From Streptomyces amritsarensis (GTDB taxonomy: Bacteria > Actinomycetota > Actinomycetes > Streptomycetales > Streptomycetaceae): DNA of 64,000 nt. The stretch lies in the NCBI RefSeq assembly GCF_001953875.1, contig NZ_MQUR01000005.1, forward strand, positions 62,001 to 126,000, read 5' to 3'. Below, piece after piece: positions 42,287-48,694 of this stretch; position 1 is the stretch's first letter; every line of letters begins with the position of its first letter. A model generated the notes under the pieces. That model did not search any database. It was not told the DNA's origin and was given only the letters and a program-made list of their open reading frames with translations. The position numbers were made by a program, and so were the translations under genes.

Positions 42287-42940
42287 GTGACCGATGACCT
42301 CGTCCGGTGCGTCAACTGCCGCCGAGCCCTCTGGGGAGACGAGCGCGCCGCCGGCTGCCGGGCCTGCCGGCGCTGCGAGGAGGACGCCGCCCGCGACCTC
42401 CGCGAGCTCCCCGGCCTGTTCCGGGGCGCCGACCAGACCAACGCCCTGATCAAAGGCGGCCGCACCGAAACCGGCGCCCGGCAGCCCTCCACCTCCTCCG
42501 CCCCCGTCAATCTCTTCGTGCTCAGCCTCACCGCCGTCGGCGGCGCCGTCACCACGCTCCAGGCCATTGAGGACTCCTGGCGGCGCGCGCTCGGCTGGTC
42601 CATGGGTCTCACCCGGCACCGCGCCGACATCGACGGCGCCACCAGCTTCCTCATCAACAACCTGCGCTGGGCCTGCGAGAACTACGACGAGGTCGCCCAC
42701 GACCTCCGGACCATCGCCCGCACCCACGCCGCCCTCAGCAACATCCAGACCGGCCAGCGCGCGCCCCGGCTGTACTCCCTCAGCTGCTCCACCATCGACT
42801 GCGCTGGCCGGATGCGGGTCACCCTCTTCGATCCGCGCGCGACCTGCCCCGACTGCGGCCAGCTGTACGAGCGGCAGCAGCTCGACCAGCTCGACAGTGA
42901 GTTCGGCCCCAACCCCACCCGTACCGGCAAGGCCGCATGA
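42287..42940 (+). CDS. zinc-finger phage protein
   Basis: A 217-residue protein with a zinc finger at each end: VRCVNCRRALWGDERAAGCR, ACRRCE near the N-terminus and ATCPDCGQLYERQQLDQLD at the C-terminus, plus LSCSTIDCAGRM. The middle is helical. The layout suggests nucleic acid binding. GTG start with ACAGGAGAACTC. It ends the rightward early operon at a strong terminator. Confidence 0.65.
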   Translation: MTDDLVRCVNCRRALWGDERAAGCRACRRCEEDAARDLRELPGLFRGADQTNALIKGGRTETGARQPSTSSAPVNLFVLSLTAVGGAVTTLQAIEDSWRRALGWSMGLTRHRADIDGATSFLINNLRWACENYDEVAHDLRTIARTHAALSNIQTGQRAPRLYSLSCSTIDCAGRMRVTLFDPRATCPDCGQLYERQQLDQLDSEFGPNPTRTGKAA

Positions 42941-42942
42941 TG

Positions 42943-42977
42943 AAGCCCCCCGCTGCCTTGAGGCAGCGGGGGGCTTT
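42943..42977 (+). terminator. strong terminator of the early operon
   Basis: A perfect 15-bp stem (AAGCCCCCCGCTGCC and complement) with a 4-base loop, overlapping the end of the upstream gene's stop region. It separates the rightward early genes from the leftward NUDIX pair. Confidence 0.85.
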
Positions 42978-42990
42978 CCGTCGTGTCGCC

Positions 42991-43398
42991 TCAGCTGACG
43001 AGGATGCCGTCGAGGTACTCCTGGACGGGTTCGAACAGGCCGTAAGGGACTCGCTCGGGGATCTCCCCATGCGACACCCACTCGACTTCGGCGATCTCTT
43101 CCGTGTCCCCGACGATCGCCACCCCCTCGATCAGCGAGCAGGCCGTGTACGACATGCTGCGCCCCGTCTTCGGGTGGACCCGCTCGCCGAGCAGCTTCAC
43201 CGCCTCAACCGTGAGCCCGGTCTCCTCAAGGGTCTCCCGGACCGCTGCCTCTTCGGGCGACTCGCCGTGCTCGATGCCGCCAGCAGGGAACTGCCACGAC
43301 AGCTCTCCCTCCTTCACGCGCCGTTTGATCATGAGCACGCGGCCATTGGCCACGATGATCGCGGCGGAGATACCCGGCTGATCAGTCGTCTCGGTCAT
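42991..43398 (-). CDS. NUDIX hydrolase
   Basis: A 135-residue single-domain NUDIX protein. The NUDIX box GGIEHGESPEEAAVRETLEE-TGL is intact (RExxEE). NUDIX enzymes hydrolyse nucleoside diphosphates linked to other groups, for example oxidised nucleotides, NAD or ADP-ribose. It overlaps the upstream HTH-NUDIX gene (ATGA), so both are one leftward operon inserted between rightward phage genes. A lysogen-expressed accessory function is likely. Confidence 0.85.
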   Translation of the reverse strand: MTETTDQPGISAAIIVANGRVLMIKRRVKEGELSWQFPAGGIEHGESPEEAAVRETLEETGLTVEAVKLLGERVHPKTGRSMSYTACSLIEGVAIVGDTEEIAEVEWVSHGEIPERVPYGLFEPVQEYLDGILVS

Positions 43399-44033
43399 GC
43401 AGCTACCCCCAGGGCGTCGAGGACGGGCCGGTAGATCCGGTCCGGCGAGATGAAGCGAGTCAGGCTGGTGATAGGAACCCATGCGACCTCGGCGTTCTCG
43501 GCTTGATCGAGATTCGAGGCCTCGCCCATCAGGTGGTCGCAGAGTAGATAGTCCGCTTGGACGCCGGTCGTGGGATGGAGACGGGAGCCGAGTGGCTGGC
43601 GCACCGTGCAGTGCACGCCCGTTTCCGCCCGAGTCTCTTGAACGGCCACCACCTCGGAGTCCGCCCCGGGCTTGACCACGCCGGCGGGGAACTGCCAGTG
43701 CAGGGCACCGCCGTCCCGACGCTGCACGAGGAGCACCTCCGCCTGGCGAACCACGATGGCAATCGCAACACGTAGGGCCTGGACGGCGGAGGCGTCAACG
43801 GGTGGGCGGACGAGGCGGGTGAAGCGAAGAAGCACGGGCGGCGGGGCTTTCTCGTAGACGGTGTCGAGCGCGGCCTGGATCTCTGGCCGCGGCACGATAC
43901 CTGGCCGCGAGTGCCAGCCGGCCACAGTCTGCGGGTGCACCCCGAGGCGGTCGGCGAACTCCTCGCGGTTCATCCGGTGCGCGGCCTGCAGGTGACAGGC
44001 CAGCTCGCCCGTCCAGGTGTCGATAACCTCCAC
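43395..44033 (-). CDS. HTH-NUDIX protein with degenerate NUDIX box
   Basis: A 212-residue two-domain protein. Residues 1-60 are an XRE-like HTH (LACHLQAAHRMNREEFADRL then GVHPQTVAGWHSRPG). Residues 75-205 are NUDIX: WQFPAGVVKPGADSEVVAVQ and ETRAETGVHC, where the RExxEE catalytic core reads QETRAE, losing the Arg and one Glu. It may therefore bind rather than cleave a nucleotide and use it to control its HTH, as NrtR-type regulators do. The GTG lies after repeated TGTATAG/CGTATAG elements. Confidence 0.75.
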   Translation of the reverse strand: MEVIDTWTGELACHLQAAHRMNREEFADRLGVHPQTVAGWHSRPGIVPRPEIQAALDTVYEKAPPPVLLRFTRLVRPPVDASAVQALRVAIAIVVRQAEVLLVQRRDGGALHWQFPAGVVKPGADSEVVAVQETRAETGVHCTVRQPLGSRLHPTTGVQADYLLCDHLMGEASNLDQAENAEVAWVPITSLTRFISPDRIYRPVLDALGVAA

Positions 44034-44164
44034 AATCGCGCCCCCTGGCGTCCCGTGTCCGGCGATCTATACAGGCACTGATCGTCTCCTGTGCGGCGGC
44101 TATACGGCAGCCTCTCGTCGGCCAGACCCTGGCCGACTTGACTCGAGGCATGCAGACAACGTCC

Positions 44165-44398
44165 TCACCGGCTGCGAGCAATAGCCTCCGCCCGAGACCC
44201 GGTGAACCCAAGGATCTCGCCGACCTGCTTCCAGGTGCGCCCCTCGTAGAGGGTCCACACCACATCCTTCTCGACGGCCTTAAGGCTGCGATCTTCCAGG
44301 GCAATCTCGGCGCGACGTGCGCGGGCGATACGGAAGCGCTCGGCCAGGTCTTCGACAGATGGCGGCGTGGCGGCGTCCTCGATAGGGGTGTCGGTCAT
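44165..44398 (-). CDS. small sigma-region-4-like HTH protein
   Basis: A 77-residue protein ending in KAVEKDVVWTLYEGRTWKQV and GEILGFTGSRAEAIAR, which has the spacing of a sigma-4/TrfB-type HTH. The inferred promoter is TTGAAG (44433-44428), 17 bases, TACCCT (44410-44405), with the ATG seven bases after the -10, hence a leaderless transcript. Two perfect 13-bp direct repeats overlap its promoter. It is probably a prophage-maintenance regulator. A longer in-frame start at 44533 runs through the repeats and is rejected. Confidence 0.65.
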   Translation of the reverse strand: MTDTPIEDAATPPSVEDLAERFRIARARRAEIALEDRSLKAVEKDVVWTLYEGRTWKQVGEILGFTGSRAEAIARSR

Positions 44399-44425
44399 GA
44401 CCTCAGGGTAGAGCCGAAATCGGAC

Positions 44426-44474
44426 GTCTTCAATGGGGGCGTTGACACGAAGCCCCGATGGGTCTTCAATGGGG
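44426..44474. promoter_or_regulatory. direct-repeat operator
   Basis: GTCTTCAATGGGG occurs at 44426-44438 and 44462-44474, 36 bases apart, with a degenerate third copy at 44375-44388. The first contains the -35 of the leftward leaderless promoter. A rightward TTGACA (44442-44447) has its -10 position (TTCAAT) in the second copy, so one regulator could control both directions. Confidence 0.55.
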
Positions 44475-44622
44475 TTATTGAAGGCGACGGCGCTCCACCG
44501 CCGGAGGGCTTCGAAGTGCCGCTCCACCGGCACGCCACAAACGAAAAACAGAACGGCCCCAGCACCGGGACTCCACTCCCAGGCCAGGGCCTCACCACGA
44601 GGAATCTCTGAAGGGTCCCCTC

Positions 44623-45042
44623 ATGGATGTGCAACAGCTTAGCTCCACCGTGGCCGTGAACCAGGCGGTCATTTCCGCAGGGCCCCGTCTCGCCCCCGTG
44701 TTCGTTCAGGGGCAGCGGATCCTCATCGAGTGCCCGGCCTGGTGCACCGTCGACCACATCGCATCGGACGAGATTTCCCTCGCCGACGTGTGGCACGGCA
44801 GCGACTACGCCAACCTCTCCGCCCCGCGGATGGGCATGGACCCGGAACTCGTCCTCTTCGCCCGGCTCGGCATCGACTCCTACTCCTCCAAGCCGGAGCT
44901 GAGGGACTCGTTCGTCGTCATCGGTGACGGCGCCGAGGGCTACTACATGGCCCCCGACCAGGCCGACCAGTTCGCCGCCAACCTCGTCGCCTTCGCGGCG
45001 CAGATCCAGGCCATGGCCGACACGGCGCGGGGGGTGGCGTGA
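44623..45042 (+). CDS. DUF6907-like protein
   Basis: A 139-residue protein of the Streptomyces DUF6907 type: CPAWCTVDH near residue 38, SLADVWHGSDYANLS and the C-terminal FAAQIQAMADTARG helix. These are common on Streptomyces chromosomes, plasmids and prophages with no known role. ATG preceded by GAAGGG. It starts the second rightward operon that leads into the spd/tra genes. Confidence 0.75.
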   Translation: MDVQQLSSTVAVNQAVISAGPRLAPVFVQGQRILIECPAWCTVDHIASDEISLADVWHGSDYANLSAPRMGMDPELVLFARLGIDSYSSKPELRDSFVVIGDGAEGYYMAPDQADQFAANLVAFAAQIQAMADTARGVA

Positions 45043-45503
45043 TGGTGCAGATCCAGCTGTCCGCCGCCGGTCTGCTGCTCTCGGCGGCCGACCGCATCGA
45101 CGCCAACCCGCACCTCACCGCGACGGCCGCCGTCAGTGCCGCCTTCCCCCGCGGCATCCTCACCATGACCGTCCGCGCCGAACTCGCCGGACTCCGCGAA
45201 GAACTCGCGGCGGCCGAGCGGTCGGAGCACGCCTCGGGACTCGCGGCCAGCTACCACGGCCGCCGCGACCGGGGCAGCGCCGCCCACCACGACGCCGCCC
45301 GGTACGCCAGCAGCACGAGCCAGCGGGCCACCGCCGCCCGCCGGGCCCTGCGAGAGGCCGAGTACGCGGCTGAGCGGCACATCGTCGCCGCCCTCGGCTT
45401 CGTCGGCCCGGTCGAAGTCGGTACCACCCGGGGTCAGCTGGCCGACCTGCTCCGGGCCGCCGCTTCCCTCGCTCGCTCCATCCGAACGGCGGCCGCGGCA
45501 TGA
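45042..45503 (+). CDS. hypothetical helical protein
   Basis: A 153-residue Ala-rich protein, mostly coiled-coil-like helix between residues 45 and 125 (ELAGLREELAAAERSEHASG and RATAARRALREAEYAAERHI). No family recognised. Stop/start overlap (TGATG) with the preceding gene and ATGA with the next. Confidence 0.6.
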   Translation: MVQIQLSAAGLLLSAADRIDANPHLTATAAVSAAFPRGILTMTVRAELAGLREELAAAERSEHASGLAASYHGRRDRGSAAHHDAARYASSTSQRATAARRALREAEYAAERHIVAALGFVGPVEVGTTRGQLADLLRAAASLARSIRTAAAA

Positions 45504-45664
45504 GCGCCGCCCAGCCGTCGGGTCACAGCATCGTCGACCAGCCGGCCACGCCTTCCGCCTGCGCCCAGGACTACCGACCGCCGACCCAGGCCGCCGCCGC
45601 GCAGGCCGACACCCGCAACGCAGTCGGCGCCCTCGGGACCGGCCAGCAGCACACCCACCGATGA
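45500..45664 (+). CDS. 54-residue hypothetical protein
   Basis: A small ORF beginning MSAAQPSGHSIVDQPATPSA, disordered and Ala/Gln-rich. Supported mainly by four-base overlaps with both neighbours. Low certainty. Confidence 0.4.
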   Translation: MSAAQPSGHSIVDQPATPSACAQDYRPPTQAAAAQADTRNAVGALGTGQQHTHR

Positions 45665-45765
45665 CCGCGCTCCTTGCCCGCTGGCGGTGTCGTCACTGCG
45701 ACACCTGGAACGGCATTCGACACGTCCTCCGCTGCCAGTGCTGCGGCACATTCCGCACCCGCTAA
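45661..45765 (+). CDS. 34-residue zinc-ribbon microprotein
   Basis: The ORF encodes MTALLARWRCRHCDTWNGIR followed by HVLRCQCCGTFRTR. Two CxxC pairs (CRHC and CQCC) separated by 14 residues make a minimal zinc ribbon. The ATG overlaps the previous stop. It falls below usual gene-calling limits but has a clear functional pattern. Confidence 0.6.
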   Translation: MTALLARWRCRHCDTWNGIRHVLRCQCCGTFRTR

Positions 45766-45801
45766 TCCACCCGCCCGGCACGACCGCTAAGGAGCACCGG
45801 C

Positions 45802-46416
45802 ATGCCCGGCTGGCACCCCAACATCGACGGACGAGGCATCACCCGTCACATCGAGCCTGACAGGTGGACCGATACCTGGACGGTCGAAGGGCTGACCGAG
45901 CAGCAGAAGCTGCGTAGCACGGCCACCCACGAGGCGGCGCACGCCGTCCTCATGAGCCTCGCCAGGGTGCCCGTCCTGTCGATCACTGTCTGCACCTACA
46001 GCGACCTCAAGTACTGCGATGCCGGAAGCATGGGGGCCGTCGACATCGGCCCCTACGACACCGACCTCCTCCAGCTGTGCCACGCCCTTGCCGCCGGCGA
46101 GCGCGCCGAGGAGTGCCTGCTCCGCGAGTCCGGCCTGTGGAGCGTCGACCGGGCCTGGACCGTCGAACGTCACGCCTCCAGCGACCGTCACGAGATCGCC
46201 ACCGTCATCCGCAAGCACAGCAGCCAGATCCTCACCTACGGGCAGAGCGAGGACTGGAACGACCTCGCCACCATCCACCGCAACACCGACGCCACCATCG
46301 CCCGCCACTGGGCTCCGATCCGTGAACTCGCCGACGAACTGGTAGTTCACCGCCAGCTCACCGCCGAGCGAGTGCAGGACATCACCAAGATCCCCAACCC
46401 CGCCCCGCCCGCCTGA
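45802..46416 (+). CDS. M41-like HEAAH metallopeptidase-domain protein
   Basis: A 204-residue protein. TATHEAAHAVLMSLARVPVLS at residues 40-60 has the zinc HExxH of the FtsH (M41) peptidase domain, and ALAAGERAEECLLRESG with its Glu resembles the downstream third-ligand region. It lacks the AAA ATPase and membrane segments of FtsH, so it is a free-standing peptidase-like domain. Such proteins occur in actinobacterial mobile elements. A substrate is unknown. Confidence 0.7.
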   Translation: MPGWHPNIDGRGITRHIEPDRWTDTWTVEGLTEQQKLRSTATHEAAHAVLMSLARVPVLSITVCTYSDLKYCDAGSMGAVDIGPYDTDLLQLCHALAAGERAEECLLRESGLWSVDRAWTVERHASSDRHEIATVIRKHSSQILTYGQSEDWNDLATIHRNTDATIARHWAPIRELADELVVHRQLTAERVQDITKIPNPAPPA

Positions 46417-46436
46417 CCACCGGAAGGACCATTCGC

Positions 46437-46664
46437 ATGAGCCTCAACCTGATCGAAACCCCGTCCGAGGCCGAGGCGGCCTGGGCCGAGCACCAGGTCC
46501 GCCAGGGCATCGCCACCCGCTACTTCGACGCCCTCCACCGCGGCGACCGCGACGAGGCCGCCACCGTCTGGCTGGAGGCCGCCGACTACGACGAGGCGAA
46601 CGCCGGCCTCAGCAGCAGCCTCCGCGACGAGCTCGACGGTACGTACCACCGCAGCGCCGCCTGA
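46437..46664 (+). CDS. small acidic hypothetical protein
   Basis: A 75-residue acidic helical protein (SEAEAAWAEHQVRQGIATRY, FDALHRGDRDEAATVWLEAAD). Preceded by GGAAGGACC. Function unknown. It lies between the M41-like gene and the SpdB-like gene. Confidence 0.55.
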   Translation: MSLNLIETPSEAEAAWAEHQVRQGIATRYFDALHRGDRDEAATVWLEAADYDEANAGLSSSLRDELDGTYHRSAA

Positions 46665-46700
46665 TCCAGACCGTCGACTCCACGCACACCAGGAGGAATC

Positions 46701-47801
46701 GTGAAGCTCAACACGACCGGACTCCGCCGCTGGCGCCCGGACATCTTCGCCGTCGTCGAGAAGCTCCTCACCGCCGCAGCCCTGGCTCTGATGGCAGTCA
46801 CCGTCGGGGGGCAGCTCGGCCAGATGATCGGCCTGCACGGCAAGGCAGCACTCGCCGTCGGCTGGTCGATCGCCATCGTCTACGACGCCCTCTGGATCGG
46901 GGCGCTGCGCATGTCCGAGGTCGCGATCCGGCAGCGGTCCAGGATCGGCATGGCCGTCATGCTCGGCACGTCGGCCGTCGCGATCAGCGTCTCCGTCGCG
47001 ACTCTGCTCATCCTCGGGCACGCCAAGGTCTTCGCGTTCGTACCGGTTGCCGCCGCAGTGTTCATGGGACTGCGCCTGTTCGCCAGCAACGTGCTCGCCG
47101 ACGGAGACACGGCCAACAGGATCGCCGAGCAGTCCGCCGCCGACCGCAACGCCCGAGCGCTGGCCGAGGCCGATGCCCGGCACCTGGCCTCCGAGGCCCG
47201 CACCGATGTCGTCACCGAGACCGCCGAGCACCTCGCCGAGATGAGCCGGCAGATCGCCCGCGCCGGGGTACTGACCGAAGCGCAGAAGAGGATCAGCAAG
47301 GCTCGAGCCGAGGCCGAGGCCGTGCTCCAGAAGGCCGACGCGGACCACGGCCAGCAGGCCTCCGAGTTCATGGCCCGCGAGCTGGTTCTCCTCGGGTCAC
47401 GCCCGATGGTCACGACTGGTGGCCACGCCCCCGCCCAGCTGGGTGGTCACACCGTGGTCACACAGGTCACGCCGGAAATCGCGCCCGTGACCCCCCGCGG
47501 CGTGACCGCCCCCGAAACGGGGCTCGGAGAGGACGACGAGCTGGTCCCGGCCGAGGGCGCGATGACCCTCCAGGAACTCGCCGAGGCGGCTCACATCGAA
47601 CTGCCTCAGCCGGGCGTGACCCTTTCCGACGAACAGCTCGACGTCGTCCTGCGCTGGCTCCGGTACGCCATGGAGCCGCCCCGCTCCTACCGGCAGGCGC
47701 AGGAGGCCTTCCGGAAGGCCGGCTACAAGGCCCGCGAGGAGCGCGTCCGCCGGATCTGGGGAGCCATCGAAACCCTCGAAGCCGAAGTCGCGATCCCGTA
47801 G
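46701..47801 (+). CDS. SpdB-like plasmid-spread membrane protein
   Basis: A 366-residue protein with four hydrophobic segments in residues 18-135 (KLLTAAALALMAVTVGG, LAVGWSIAIVYDALWIGALR, MLGTSAVAISVSVATLLI, FAFVPVAAAVFMGLRLF), a coiled coil (about 140-230) and a C-terminal region with a winged-helix look (YRQAQEAFRKAGYKAREERV). This is the arrangement of Streptomyces SpdB proteins, which help conjugative DNA spread through mycelium with TraB. It opens a spd/traB cassette. Preceded by AGGAGGAATC. Confidence 0.72.
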   Translation: MKLNTTGLRRWRPDIFAVVEKLLTAAALALMAVTVGGQLGQMIGLHGKAALAVGWSIAIVYDALWIGALRMSEVAIRQRSRIGMAVMLGTSAVAISVSVATLLILGHAKVFAFVPVAAAVFMGLRLFASNVLADGDTANRIAEQSAADRNARALAEADARHLASEARTDVVTETAEHLAEMSRQIARAGVLTEAQKRISKARAEAEAVLQKADADHGQQASEFMARELVLLGSRPMVTTGGHAPAQLGGHTVVTQVTPEIAPVTPRGVTAPETGLGEDDELVPAEGAMTLQELAEAAHIELPQPGVTLSDEQLDVVLRWLRYAMEPPRSYRQAQEAFRKAGYKAREERVRRIWGAIETLEAEVAIP

Positions 47802-47943
47802 CGGCTCCTCCGGCACCACCTGTGAGGCCCAGCGGCCCGCCCGCTGCTGGACCTCGCGGCGACTGCCGGAAGTGCCAGACGGAGTCGACAGCAGAGCGCA
47901 GGTCATTGAGCAGGTGAGTGAACCGGGGAGCGGAACCGCCGCA

Positions 47944-47964
47944 GACCCGGCAAGCAGACCCGGC
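47944..47964. repeat. candidate clt/TraB recognition repeats
   Basis: AGCAGACCCGGCA-type repeats: GACCCGGC occurs at 47944-47951 and 47957-47964, 13 bases apart, in the 215-base gap after the SpdB-like gene. The octamer differs by one base from the pSVH1 TraB recognition sequence GACCCGGA as I remember it. The gap otherwise shows no ORF. In G+C-rich DNA chance matches are common, so this is a weak candidate. Confidence 0.35.
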
Positions 47965-48016
47965 AGACCGCCTGGGCTAACAGAGGCACAGCCTGACCGT
48001 CCAAGGAGGAAGCAGC

Positions 48017-48574
48017 GTGAACCACGACCATGAACGCGACTACATCGACCAGCGGTTCACCACCCTGACCGCAGGCGCGGGGTGGGAGCAGCCCGCGCCC
48101 ACCCCCTACGGCCCGCCCGCCAAGGCCCCCATGACGGGGCAGGCCAAGGCCCTGATCGCGATGGCCGGGCTGGTCATCGTCGGGGGGAGCGCGGTCGGCG
48201 TCGCTGCCTTCAGCGCGTCGTCCGGGCAGGCCGAGGTGCGGGCGCAGGAACTTGCGCTGCAGGCCCAGCAGCTCGAGGTGGAGAGGGCCAAGGTGAACGC
48301 CCCGGACGCGAAAGCGGAGGAGCGGCGCATGGTCGGTTTCCAGGCGTGCATCGAGAAGGCCGGGATGGCCAAGGACGTCTGCGCGCAGGCGTTCCCGGCA
48401 CCCGGCGGAGCGAGCCTCAACGGTCCCATCGGCGCCGTCAACGCATCCTCCGCTTCGAACATCAACCAGGGCGGCGGGTCCAGCATCACCAGCGCCCTCG
48501 TCATCGCGGGGATCGCGGCCGCCGGGATCACCTACATGGTCCGCAGGGCCAACAAGGGCGGTAACCCCGCGTAG
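48017..48574 (+). CDS. Spd-like two-helix membrane protein
   Basis: A 185-residue protein with two hydrophobic helices, LIAMAGLVIVGGSAVGVAAF (about 54-74) and ALVIAGIAAAGITYMV (about 160-176), and a short coiled coil after the first (VRAQELALQAQQLEVERAKV). A cysteine pair lies at about 112 and 122. Gene order after an SpdB-like gene and before TraB suggests a transfer-spread role. GTG start with CCAAGGAGGA. Confidence 0.6.
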   Translation: MNHDHERDYIDQRFTTLTAGAGWEQPAPTPYGPPAKAPMTGQAKALIAMAGLVIVGGSAVGVAAFSASSGQAEVRAQELALQAQQLEVERAKVNAPDAKAEERRMVGFQACIEKAGMAKDVCAQAFPAPGGASLNGPIGAVNASSASNINQGGGSSITSALVIAGIAAAGITYMVRRANKGGNPA

Positions 48575-48575
48575 T

Positions 48576-48670
48576 TTCCTTCCTTCCCTCCCTCCTCCCC
48601 GAAAGGCCCGTTCCTGTTTCCGCAGGGGTCTTGAACGGGCCTTTCGTCAAGGAGGGAGGGAAGGAAGGAA
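48576..48670. repeat. 95-bp near-perfect palindrome with polypurine arms
   Basis: The outer arms 48576-48596 and 48650-48670 are 21-bp perfect complements; one strand is all pyrimidine (TTCCTTCC...) and the other all purine. A 3-base mismatch follows, then inner arms CGAAAGGCCCGTTC (48600-48613) and GAACGGGCCTTTCG (48633-48646), perfect over 14 bp, with a 19-base loop. It fills almost the whole gap between the Spd-like and repeat-protein genes. It could be a terminator, cruciform or protein-binding locus such as a transfer or partition site. Confidence 0.9.
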
Positions 48671-48694
48671 GTCACCGAAAGTGAGGAAAGTGCA

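Noticed and set aside
42991..44033. Toxin-antitoxin pair
   Set aside because: Both proteins are NUDIX-family with recognisable boxes; no toxin or antitoxin motif is seen.
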